From: Chromatiales bacterium
GTDB lineage: Bacteria; Pseudomonadota; Gammaproteobacteria; Chromatiales; Chromatiaceae
Direction of reading: 5' to 3'
DNA length: 18,410 nucleotides
Assembly: GCA_024639625.1 (NCBI GenBank)
Contig: JAHEIA010000004.1
Span: 1-18,410, forward strand
A program made the position numbers and the translations under genes. The notes under the pieces were generated by a model that ran no database searches, had not been told where the DNA came from, and worked only from the letters and a program-made list of their open reading frames with translations. Below, piece by piece: positions 6,062 to 12,776 of this stretch. Numbering within the stretch: position 1 is the stretch's first letter; every line of letters begins with the position of its first letter.

Positions 6062-7812
6062 GAGCGCATGCATCGGTCGCTACAGGCGGGTCGGCAGCCG
6101 CACGGACGGATCCAATTCGTGTGCCTGCGTGCGCTTGCCACGGGCGTTCCAACCAGGCGATCCAGGCCAAGCTGCGGATCGGTGCACAGGATGATCCATT
6201 GGAACGGGCGGCAGATCGCGCCGCGGATCGTGTCATTGCCGGCGGCTTCGCCGGCCCACTGAATACGGCTTCCGCGGCTGCGCAGCGCAAGTGCACCGCG
6301 TGTCACGCGGAACAAGAAGAAATGGTGCGCCGCCAGACTGCGGAGGAGGACAAGAACGAGGAGCTGCGGCTCGAGGCCAGGGTAGGAGGACCGAACGCAT
6401 CCGGTGGCGAAAGTGCAGCGGCCGCGGTATCCAACAGTGGAAGACCGTTGCCAAGCGAGGTAAGAAGCTACTTCGAGCCGCGCTTTGGACAGGATCTTTC
6501 GGGCGTTCGCACCCACGACCATGCACCGGCGCATCGCGCTGCATCGGCGATCAATGCGCGAGCCTTCACACTCGGGCGCGACATTGCGTTTGGCAGAAGC
6601 GAATACGCCCCATCGAGCAGCGGCGGGATGCGTCTTCTTGCCCACGAGCTCGCGCATGTTGTGCAGCAAGGAGCTGGCGGTGGAAGCCGGCTGGTGCAGC
6701 GCGAAAACGGTTCTGGCAGTGCGTCTACTGCATCAGCGAGCACGCGATCTTACGGACGCGCTTGCACTGGCGGGACGAACGATCCGTGCCAACACGCGCG
6801 CTGTGGCCGTCGCCACACAGGAATCCGAAACGACTTTACGCGCGCGATCGAACTGGTGGATGGGGCGGTTCGCGCTTTAGGCGAGACGCCCCGTAGCGAT
6901 GCAACGACGCGAGCCCTGGATTGGTATTTCAACGATGCTTCGCGCGGTACTGCGCAAACCGTGCGAACCCGTCTTGGGTGCATCCGCGATTGTCTGACTG
7001 ATTCGCAGACGAATGTCCGCTATGGGTGCCATCCTGATTACGATGCGAACGCTTACGTCTGTGTCTCCGCCACCCCAGCGTGCCAGCACGTTCAGACCCC
7101 CATCTGTCTTACCGACAGTCACTTCGGCAATGGGAACGAGCGGCGGGCGCAGACCTTGATTCACGAATGTGCTCATCGGGTCGGTATGTCTCTCGGTACA
7201 GCGCAAAGCGTCGACGACATCTATGAGCACACGTCCCGCTTTGCCTTCCTCGACACAAATGAGGCCCTGCTGAACTCCGACTCCTACGCGCTCTTTGTCG
7301 GGGCGATCAGAAACGGAGTGCCATTAGGCATGCCGGCGATTTGGCCCACATTGAGTGGCGGGGTAGCGGTTCCGGGTCGGGGCCGGGCGACCTGGCAAGC
7401 CCGACTTTATCTTGGTACTGAGTTTCAGCAGCCGGTTCTCGGGATATTCAACCCGACACTCGGTGTTGGTCTTTCGGTAATCGGCGAAACGACCCGTGAG
7501 GGCCCTGCGCCGGTTTCCTCGGGGCCCTCCATGCTTGCTTCCTTGCTCGCGGGTGTGCGCATCGGCGACCCGCGCCCGGGATCGGCCGGCGGGGGTTATG
7601 TGTCGATGTTTGCTGGCCCGTCGCTGGCGATTAGCGGCAGTGGCGTCGGAGTCGGTGCAGAGGCGGGCATGGCCGTGGGCTATCGATGGCGTTGGCTGGA
7701 TGTCTCTGCGGGGCCTGGCTATGCCTACGATCCCACTCGCGAGGCGGGGATGGAACACTTGTTCACACTCGGTGCAAACCTGACTTTCATACCCTTCTCG
7801 TTTACCCAGTAA
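6058..7812 (+). CDS. DUF4157 + M35-like zinc metallopeptidase, putative eCIS cargo
   Basis: 584 aa. Residues 30-94 form a block nearly collinear with the next gene (SNQ..Q.KLR, QDDPLER, AQRKC.AC, VRRQT). Residues 130-204 are a DUF4157 domain (PF13699) with YFEPRF, DLSGVR, NARAFTLGRDI and HELAH at 196-200. This domain is strongly associated with eCIS-linked toxins. A second zincin module follows: TLIHECAH with HECAH at 369-373, a candidate third ligand D386 in DDIY, and NSDSYALF at 406-413. This resembles the aspzincin/lysine-specific M35 endopeptidase pattern (HExxH plus DxxY). About 165 C-terminal residues are glycine-rich alternating beta sequence ending in aromatics. No signal peptide is seen, fitting delivery by the particle. 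Family and peptidase activity are inferred from motifs; immunity, substrate and target are unknown. Confidence 0.85.
   Translation: MRAHASVATGGSAAARTDPIRVPACACHGRSNQAIQAKLRIGAQDDPLERAADRAADRVIAGGFAGPLNTASAAAQRKCTACHAEQEEMVRRQTAEEDKNEELRLEARVGGPNASGGESAAAAVSNSGRPLPSEVRSYFEPRFGQDLSGVRTHDHAPAHRAASAINARAFTLGRDIAFGRSEYAPSSSGGMRLLAHELAHVVQQGAGGGSRLVQRENGSGSASTASASTRSYGRACTGGTNDPCQHARCGRRHTGIRNDFTRAIELVDGAVRALGETPRSDATTRALDWYFNDASRGTAQTVRTRLGCIRDCLTDSQTNVRYGCHPDYDANAYVCVSATPACQHVQTPICLTDSHFGNGNERRAQTLIHECAHRVGMSLGTAQSVDDIYEHTSRFAFLDTNEALLNSDSYALFVGAIRNGVPLGMPAIWPTLSGGVAVPGRGRATWQARLYLGTEFQQPVLGIFNPTLGVGLSVIGETTREGPAPVSSGPSMLASLLAGVRIGDPRPGSAGGGYVSMFAGPSLAISGSGVGVGAEAGMAVGYRWRWLDVSAGPGYAYDPTREAGMEHLFTLGANLTFIPFSFTQ
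6145..6339 (+). repeat. Paralogous N-terminal block, copy 1
   Basis: Encodes residues 30-94 of the first DUF4157 protein. It aligns without gaps to the 195-base block at 7944-8138 in the second; by eye 42 of 65 residues are identical. It ends with the cysteine pair and VRRQT. This reflects duplication or shared selection on a targeting segment, not a mobile repeat. Confidence 0.7.
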
Positions 7813-7823
7813 GGTGCGTGGAC

Positions 7824-9116
7824 ATGGAAAGAGCCAGTGCGGGGACGCAGTCGATGAAGGTTGAACAGCGAACAGCCCGAAAGGCTGCGGTGGCGCGAAC
7901 ACAGACCCCGGTGGGCAACCGGGCTCGGTTTGCGTGTCGCGGACAATCAAACCAGATGCTGCAGACGAAGCTGCGCGTTGGCTCGCAGGACGACCCATTG
8001 GAGCGCGAGGCGGACCGCGCCGCAGAGCAGGTCATGGGCGGCGGGATGGCCGGACCATTGGGCTCGGTACCCACCGGAGCACAGCGCAAGTGCGCCGCTT
8101 GTGCCGCAGAGGATAAGGAGACCGTACGCCGGCAGACCGATGGGCAGGAGGAGGAGCAGGAACTTCAGCTCAAAGGGGATGGCGCTGGTGGGTGTGCGAC
8201 GGGCGCCGATCGTGCGGCGGCCGCGCTATCCCAGGGGGGGCAGCCGATGTCTCCACAGCTGAGGGGCTATTTCGAGCCGCGTTTCGCTGCCGATCTGTCG
8301 GGTGTGCGTGTGCATACACATCGTGCTGCGGCGAGCGCCGCCCGGTCGATCAATGCGCGTGCATTTACCTTGGGGCGCGATATCGGGTTCGGCAGCGGTC
8401 AGTTCTCACCCACTACCGGGGCGGGGAGGCATTTGATCGCTCACGAGCTGGCGCATACGGTGCAACAGGCACGGGGCGAAAGCGGGCAGGTGCGCCGCCG
8501 AGTCATCGATTCGCATGTCACCTGTCACGAAACCGGTCTGCGGAATCCAAACCTTACGGGAGCGGAAGCCGTGGCCGCGATTACCGCGGCCGATACGGCC
8601 GCAATCGCGCTGGCTCGGGGCGCCGAGAATGCGCTGAGCGCGAACCGAGCCGCGGCAATTGCGGGTGACCCAATCGACCCGACCTTTGCGGCAATTTTGC
8701 ATGAGGAATTCGGGCTGTCGGCGACCAATGCGGCGCATCGGCGGCTGATGCGCCTGCACGAGAGGCGCTACCGGCGGGTGCGCGAGACGCTGGAAAGCGG
8801 CTATCTGCGCTACATGTGCCGCGGCGGCAGCAATGTGAGCCTCGTTGGGTGTCAGGCAGGAAGCTGTGGGGACAATTTTGCGTTTACCTGTCCGGGAAAC
8901 CGTCTCATGGTCCTGTGCCAGGCGTTTTGGGATGAAACGGATGAGCGAGCGGGGACCCTCCTGCACGAGGTTTTCCACATCTGGTTTGATATGGCGAGCC
9001 ATGGTGCGAACGCCCCCAAGCAGGCCAACTCGTTCTGCTACGAAGCATTTGCGCACCGCATCGCCGGCGGCGCTCGGCCGGCATTTTCCTGCCAGGCGAG
9101 TACGGGAGGACCATGA
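7824..9116 (+). CDS. DUF4157 + HExxH metallopeptidase-like protein, second putative eCIS cargo
   Basis: 430 aa from ATG 7824, preceded by AAGGTG. The frame is open upstream to 7686, but that part lies inside the previous gene and looks like shadow. Residues 41-105 match the N-terminal block of the preceding protein, and 141-215 are the DUF4157 domain with YFEPRF, DLSGVR, NARAFTLGRDI and HELAH at 207-211. The C-terminal half carries LLHEVFH with HEVFH at 381-385, followed by a histidine (SHG) and SFCYEAFAHRI, comparable to the 'SYALF' region of its neighbour. Several cysteines (YMC, VGC, GSC, FTC, VLC, FC) could form disulphides after delivery. A zinc peptidase effector is the likely role. It lacks the long glycine-rich tail of its neighbour. 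A G7 run at 8234-8240 falls before the DUF4157 domain. Confidence 0.85.
   Translation: MERASAGTQSMKVEQRTARKAAVARTQTPVGNRARFACRGQSNQMLQTKLRVGSQDDPLEREADRAAEQVMGGGMAGPLGSVPTGAQRKCAACAAEDKETVRRQTDGQEEEQELQLKGDGAGGCATGADRAAAALSQGGQPMSPQLRGYFEPRFAADLSGVRVHTHRAAASAARSINARAFTLGRDIGFGSGQFSPTTGAGRHLIAHELAHTVQQARGESGQVRRRVIDSHVTCHETGLRNPNLTGAEAVAAITAADTAAIALARGAENALSANRAAAIAGDPIDPTFAAILHEEFGLSATNAAHRRLMRLHERRYRRVRETLESGYLRYMCRGGSNVSLVGCQAGSCGDNFAFTCPGNRLMVLCQAFWDETDERAGTLLHEVFHIWFDMASHGANAPKQANSFCYEAFAHRIAGGARPAFSCQASTGGP
7944..8138 (+). repeat. Paralogous N-terminal block, copy 2
   Basis: Encodes residues 41-105 of the second DUF4157 protein and pairs with 6145-6339. Length is exactly conserved (65 codons), and QDDPLER, AQRKC.AC and VRRQT are kept in both. 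The 36-46 residues between this block and the DUF4157 domain diverge, as expected of a linker. Confidence 0.7.
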
Positions 9117-9256
9117 GCTTCTATCAGCGGATCAGGCTAGGGCCGCGGTTCGGATCAGCGATCGCAGTGGCTGCTCACGCGCAGTCGGCGAACGGCTGCA
9201 GATCTGTGTCGAGCCGGTTGCGCAGCCCAGAACGAGAGTGTTGCCATGCCTTCTGA
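9113..9256 (+). other. 129-base gap with a possible 47-aa micro-ORF
   Basis: This is the only sizeable gap in the operon (9117-9245). An ATG at 9113 overlaps the preceding TGA as ATGA and opens a 47-codon frame (MSFYQRIRLGPRFGSAIAV...) that runs 11 bases past the next start. No homology is recognised. A second frame is also open across the gap. No inverted repeat with a T-run and no promoter-like boxes were found. It could be a translated leader, a decayed gene end or plain spacer; I cannot decide. Confidence 0.25.
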
Positions 9257-9899
9257 ATTTCCCCGTAGCCCGAAGGTTCTGAAGGGCGGGATTGTCGCTT
9301 ACCAACTTCCCGAACTGCTGCCGACCATTGTCGTGTTTCAGTACAACCCGGACGAGGTCTCGCGGTCGTTGCAGGCCCGTAGTGCGCAAGGTGGGGGACG
9401 GGGCGACGCCAATCGGGTAAACGGTCCACCGGAAGAAACGCTCACCTTCTCGGTCGAGATCGACGCGGCGGACCAATTGGAGCAGGCTGCGCAAAACCGG
9501 TTGACCGTGGACAACGGACTGCACCCGATCATCGCCGCGCTCGAAGGCCTTGTCTATCCGGCGTATCCGATGGTGATCGCCAACGAGGCCCTGGCGTTGG
9601 CAGGCTCCGCGTTCATCCTGGGGGAGCAGGCCCCGCTGGCGTTGCTCATCTGGGGACCCAAACGGGTGCTGCCCGTACAGATAAACAGCATGTCGATTCG
9701 CGAGCAGGCGTTCGATCAGAAGCTCAATCCGATTCGCGCCAGTGCAGAGTTATCGCTCAAGGTCCTCACCTATCGGGACCTGGACGTAACCAACCCGGGT
9801 TACTGGGTGTACATGGCCTCGTTCACTCAAAAGGAAGTGCTGGCGGCGATGAATACGCTGGGTGAGAAGACGGGGATCCAGGGTCTGCTGCCAATATAG
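9246..9899 (+). CDS. CIS tube-initiator/baseplate hub protein (Afp7 N-terminal type)
   Basis: 217 aa. It matches the contractile injection system tube protein family (CIS_tube, PF19266): an N-terminal KVLKGGIVAYQLPE, the diagnostic VVFQYNPDEVSRSL, PEETLTFSVEIDAAD, the hydrophobic ALLIWGPKRVLPVQINSMSI segment, and LNPIRASAELSLKVLT near the end. Such proteins form the first tube-like ring that joins the spike hub to the inner tube. In Afp7 this domain is fused to a C-terminal LysM domain. Here the protein stops after the tube-like domain and the LysM-like piece is encoded by the next gene, 9 bases downstream. A weak GAGAG precedes the ATG. The start fits the family, whose members begin shortly before the 'KG.LV.Y' strand. 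Confidence 0.88.
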   Translation: MPSEFPRSPKVLKGGIVAYQLPELLPTIVVFQYNPDEVSRSLQARSAQGGGRGDANRVNGPPEETLTFSVEIDAADQLEQAAQNRLTVDNGLHPIIAALEGLVYPAYPMVIANEALALAGSAFILGEQAPLALLIWGPKRVLPVQINSMSIREQAFDQKLNPIRASAELSLKVLTYRDLDVTNPGYWVYMASFTQKEVLAAMNTLGEKTGIQGLLPI

Positions 9900-9908
9900 G
9901 GAGGGCAT

Positions 9909-10196
9909 ATGTTTTTTCGCGGGAGTCGCTACGAATACATATCAGACGCCGAACTGACGGATGGTGCGGGCCGGACCTACCACTATAAACGCATGCGGTT
10001 CATTCCCCAGCTGCAAGCAGCGTCCACCGAGGCTGTGCGGCAGGACGACCGCCCCGATCTGCTGGCGTACCGCCTGGTCGGGGATCCGGAGCAGTTCTGG
10101 CGCTTGTGTGATGCCAACCGCGAGCAGCGACCGGCGGATCTGACGGACACACCGGGTCGCCGTGTAGGCGTCCCGGCCCCGGGTACAGGGGGATAG
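9909..10196 (+). CDS. LysM/gp53-like small baseplate protein
   Basis: 95 aa. Residues of about 48-90 show DRPDLLAYRLVGDPEQFWRL, then CDAN and GRRVGVP. This is the 'D.lA...lGDp..ww.i.dAN....P..l....G..l.iP' pattern shared by LysM-containing tail proteins and T4 gp53-like wedge proteins. The N-terminal SRYEYISDAELTDGAGRTYH is a short beta region. It probably sits at the tube-baseplate junction with the preceding protein, as the separated C-terminal half of an Afp7. GGGAGGG at 9899-9905 lies just before the ATG. The stop codon overlaps the AGGAG used by the next gene. The length is typical for a stand-alone version. Confidence 0.8.
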   Translation: MFFRGSRYEYISDAELTDGAGRTYHYKRMRFIPQLQAASTEAVRQDDRPDLLAYRLVGDPEQFWRLCDANREQRPADLTDTPGRRVGVPAPGTGG

Positions 10197-10199
10197 GAG
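10195..10199 (+). promoter_or_regulatory. Shine-Dalgarno site bearing on the hub-protein start
   Basis: AGGAG overlaps the preceding TAG stop. It is only 2 bases from the GTG at 10202 but 8 bases from an in-frame TTG at 10208, so the true start of the hub gene may be the TTG, two codons downstream. Confidence 0.4.
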
Positions 10200-10201
10200 C
10201 A

Positions 10202-11335
10202 GTGGGATTGATCCCCTCGTATTTTCTGGTCCAAGTGGCATTTGCACCGCTGCCGGCGCCGTTCATGCACGCGCTTCGGGATATCGAGGTGGAAACATCC
10301 GTCGGTCAGGCGTCCATCTTTCGCTTGCATTTCGATCTGAGTCGCAACCTTTTCGGCGACTATGATGCGATGGCGATCGACATTTTTCGCCCCCTGGTTC
10401 CGATACGCATCAGCGTCTCGGCGGGGCTGGGGATTCCGCAGACCCTGATCAACGGTTACATCAAGGATGCGCGGCTCGGTGCTCGCAACGAGCCCGGCGC
10501 TTCCACGCTGGAGGTCGTGGGGATGGATGCACTCGGCACCTTGATGACCCACATACAGCAGCCTTTCACCTGGCCGAACATGCCGGATAGCGGCGTTGCG
10601 AGTGCACTCTTCGGCAAGTACGGAGTCTTGCCCACGGTGTTTCCAACCCCACCACTTCGGACCATGATGGATACCACCACAACCCAGCGGGCAAATGACG
10701 CGGTCTATCTCGGGCAGCTTGCCCGACGCAACTCCTACGAATTTTATATTCAGCCGGATCCACTGGCCGGCATGGACATGGGACATTTTCATCCACCGCT
10801 GACGGCGGTCCCGCCCCAGGGCGTATTGTCGATCGATTTCGGAACCCAGACCAATCTTGCCGATTTCAGTGTGACGAACGATATGCTTCGGCCCACATCG
10901 GTGGTGGGCCTGTCCTCCGATCCGAGGACCCGGGCGCCGATCCCCGCGCTTGGGCCCGTCGCAACCGAGCTGCCCATGGGCCTGGAACCGGCGCTGGCGC
11001 GCATCATTCCGCCCCCGATCGAGCGGCCCGCCTCTACCGATGCAGCCAGTCCGGCGGAAGCCCAGGCCCAGGCTATGGCGCGAGCAACCGAATCGAGTCG
11101 GGCGATTCAAGCCAATGGCGAGGTTGACGGCCTCAAGTACAACCGTCCGCTGCTCGCCGGACTCCCGGTGCTGGTGCGCGGCGCCGGCCGTCAGATGAGC
11201 GGTCTGTACTACGTATCCAGTGTAAGCCACAACATCACACGCGATGCCTACACACAACGCTTTTCCGCCTGGCGCAACGCAGTTGGCTTAACCGGCGCCG
11301 AGGTGTTTGTCGATCCGTTGGCGGCGGTTCCATAA
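10202..11335 (+). CDS. gp27/gpD-like spike hub protein (Afp8/VgrG N-terminal part)
   Basis: 377 aa from GTG 10202, or 375 from TTG 10208. It resembles the phage late-control D/VgrG N-terminal fold: an opening beta region (FLVQVAFAPLP, DIEVETSVGQASIFRLHFDL), PVRISVSAGLG-like strands giving an INGYIKD loop, LEVVGMDALGTLM, the helix-turn with SGVASALFGKYG, and RANDAVYLGQLARRNSYEFY, which is the 'D..FL..LA.r.gf.fyv' motif of gp27-like hubs. It forms the trimeric hub that carries the spike. In Afp8 and VgrG this domain continues into a gp5-like OB and spike; here it stops and the OB protein is the next gene, 10 bases on. A proline- and alanine-rich stretch (about residues 240-300) precedes the final beta segment (YYVSSVSHNI). 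Confidence 0.85.
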   Translation: MGLIPSYFLVQVAFAPLPAPFMHALRDIEVETSVGQASIFRLHFDLSRNLFGDYDAMAIDIFRPLVPIRISVSAGLGIPQTLINGYIKDARLGARNEPGASTLEVVGMDALGTLMTHIQQPFTWPNMPDSGVASALFGKYGVLPTVFPTPPLRTMMDTTTTQRANDAVYLGQLARRNSYEFYIQPDPLAGMDMGHFHPPLTAVPPQGVLSIDFGTQTNLADFSVTNDMLRPTSVVGLSSDPRTRAPIPALGPVATELPMGLEPALARIIPPPIERPASTDAASPAEAQAQAMARATESSRAIQANGEVDGLKYNRPLLAGLPVLVRGAGRQMSGLYYVSSVSHNITRDAYTQRFSAWRNAVGLTGAEVFVDPLAAVP

Positions 11336-11345
11336 GGGGCAAGGT

Positions 11346-12059
11346 ATGACGCAAGAGAACGCAGAGCTGGGAGGCGACACCGAGACCCGCGACCGTGTGC
11401 TGGGGAAGTATCGGGGTCTGGTACTGAATAACGTCGATCCATTGAATCTCGGACGGATTCAGGCGACGGTGCCGGAGGTTCTGGGGGAGATCCCGACCGG
11501 TTGGGCGACCCCTTGTGCGCCCTATGGGGGAACCGGGGCAGGATTCTTCGCGGTACCGCCTATCGGCGCCGGTGTGTGGATCGAATTCGAAGGCGGCGAT
11601 GTGTCCCGCCCGATCTGTTCGGGCTGTTACTGGGGGACCGGTGAGGTGCCAATGAAGCCTCCAGGGTCACCGAGCCTGGCGACAACCAAGATCTGGCGAT
11701 CGGACTTTGGGCTCACCGCTGTGCTGGATGACGTGGCGCAAACCGTAACTTTGTCCGACGCCCTAGGTGTCAACCTGGTGGAGGTCAACGTGCCGACAGG
11801 AACCGTGACGGTGAAAGGGCTGGCACGGGTGGTGCTCGAGGGACCGCTGATCCAGGAGGGCAGTCAGACGGCTGCGCATCCCGCCGTTCTGGGTGATCAG
11901 TTGGTCGCCTATCTTGCTCAGCTGGTCACCTTGTTCAACACCCACGTCCACCCGGGCGAACTCGCCGGCGGTTTCCTTCCGGTCACACCGGCGCCTCCGG
12001 TTGCGCCCATGCCGCCGCCGAACCCGACACTGTTGTCGGTGAAGGTCTTGTTGGAATAA
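11346..12059 (+). CDS. gp5-like OB-fold spike protein (baseplate assembly protein V type; Afp8 C-terminal part)
   Basis: 237 aa from ATG 11346, preceded by AAGGGG; an upstream in-frame ATG at 11307 lies within the hub gene and is not preferred. Residues 18-105 form a gp5/VgrG OB fold: GKYRGLVLNNVDPLNLGRIQ, ATVPEVLG, WATPCAPYGG, GFFAVPPIGAGVWIEFEGGD and the PICSGCYWG strand. A short beta region then leads to GTVTVKGLARVVLEGPLIQE, whose alternating pattern suits an intertwined trimeric needle. The end (LFNTHVHPGE, then a proline-rich stretch and SVKVLLE) resembles phage baseplate V proteins. The protein should form the membrane-puncturing needle on the gp27-like hub. No PAAR motif or lysozyme domain is seen. 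It ends 19 bases before the next ATG. Confidence 0.87.
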   Translation: MTQENAELGGDTETRDRVLGKYRGLVLNNVDPLNLGRIQATVPEVLGEIPTGWATPCAPYGGTGAGFFAVPPIGAGVWIEFEGGDVSRPICSGCYWGTGEVPMKPPGSPSLATTKIWRSDFGLTAVLDDVAQTVTLSDALGVNLVEVNVPTGTVTVKGLARVVLEGPLIQEGSQTAAHPAVLGDQLVAYLAQLVTLFNTHVHPGELAGGFLPVTPAPPVAPMPPPNPTLLSVKVLLE

Positions 12060-12066
12060 CCAGCCG

Positions 12067-12072
12067 AAGGAG
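12067..12072 (+). promoter_or_regulatory. Shine-Dalgarno site choosing ATG 12079 over GTG 12076
   Basis: AAGGAG lies 6 bases before ATG 12079 and only 3 bases before the in-frame GTG at 12076, so the ATG is the better start for the 100-aa gene. Confidence 0.5.
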
Positions 12073-12078
12073 CACGTG

Positions 12079-12381
12079 ATGGCCACTCAATTAAAACCCG
12101 GAGACTTCACCTCGACGGCCAACGACTATTCGCGCTACGCGAATTCCATGGCGCAAGAGATCGAACAACAGCTCAACCGGTTACTCACCATCGACGGGCT
12201 TCCAACATTACCGGGCGATAGCAACGATCGGGAGGTGCGTGACCGGCGTCGTCTGTTTGTTGCCATCGCACGGGCGGTCGTCAAACACCTGAACGACAAT
12301 CGGGAGGCGATCGATATCTTCGTCCCGACCGGCGCCGGCACGACGGTCAATCCACAGTTCGACATCGATGGAACGCTCTAA
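12079..12381 (+). CDS. Unknown 100-aa protein between spike and gp25 genes
   Basis: 100 aa with no recognised family. Visible features are a polar N-terminus, an amphipathic helix (YANSMAQEIEQQLNRLLTID), a basic helix (DRRRLFVAIARAVVKHLNDN) and a short C-terminal beta-like tail (DIFVPTGAGT, then VNPQFDIDGTL). There is no signal peptide, membrane segment, cysteine or PAAR motif. It sits between the spike and the wedge protein and overlaps or abuts the next gene, so a minor baseplate or spike-associated subunit is likely by context only. Coding status is supported by its ribosome-binding site, codon bias matching its neighbours and tight packing. Confidence 0.75.
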   Translation: MATQLKPGDFTSTANDYSRYANSMAQEIEQQLNRLLTIDGLPTLPGDSNDREVRDRRRLFVAIARAVVKHLNDNREAIDIFVPTGAGTTVNPQFDIDGTL

Positions 12382-12382
12382 C

Positions 12383-12772
12383 ATGCCGGCGGATGCGACC
12401 TATCTCGACTTTGCGTTCGCCGTCGATGTCAACGGGCGCACGGCGACGACGCATGACGACGAACATGTGAAAGATCTCATCTACCAGGTGTTGTTCACCA
12501 GCCCGGGTGAGCGCGTCAACCGTCCGGAGTTCGGTTGTGGTCTCAAGCAACTCGTTTTCGCGCCGGCCTCGGATGCGCTCGCCGCCGCGACGCAGCAACT
12601 GGTGCACGGCGCACTGATCCGTTGGCTCGATCCGCTGATATCGGTCCAACAGGTTGCGGTGGCGATCGAGGAGGCGGCACTGGAAGTTACGGTGGTTTAC
12701 CAACGACGCGACACCGGCGAGGTCCGCGAGGACTTGTTCCGGCATCCGATACCGGCAGGGTCGGGAGTTTGA
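12383..12772 (+). CDS. gp25-like baseplate wedge protein (Afp9-like)
   Basis: 129 aa from ATG 12383. An in-frame ATG at 12368 would add five residues and overlap the previous gene by 14 bases; the family usually begins 'MP....YL.FPF', which favours 12383. It matches GPW/gp25 (PF04965): ADATYLDFAFAVDVNGRTAT, HVKDLIYQVLFTSPGERVNR, PEFGCGLKQLVFAP, then TQQLVHGALIRWLDPLI and a C-terminal VTVVYQRRDTGE strand pair. Members of this family lock the innermost wedge layer and help nucleate the sheath. The EPR-like core is represented by GERVNRPEFG. It is followed after 4 bases by the first J-family gene, as in the Afp cluster apart from the missing PAAR gene. Confidence 0.92.
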   Translation: MPADATYLDFAFAVDVNGRTATTHDDEHVKDLIYQVLFTSPGERVNRPEFGCGLKQLVFAPASDALAAATQQLVHGALIRWLDPLISVQQVAVAIEEAALEVTVVYQRRDTGEVREDLFRHPIPAGSGV

Positions 12773-12776
12773 AAGT

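Noticed and set aside
6292..6306. CTACH, a CxxCH heme c-like motif in the first cargo
   Set aside because: The aligned motif in the sister protein is CAAC followed by Ala, so the histidine is not conserved. There is no signal peptide for cytochrome c maturation. The cysteine pair belongs to the conserved N-terminal block.
6291..6896. 201-codon + strand frame inside the first DUF4157 gene
   Set aside because: It is the alternative frame of a gene with DUF4157 and HExxH motifs, and its translation is arginine- and cysteine-rich without a domain.
9983..11257. 424-codon open frame on the - strand
   Set aside because: Antisense to the LysM-like and gp27-like hub genes; the translation is rich in His, Arg and Gly with no domain, so it is a codon-bias shadow.
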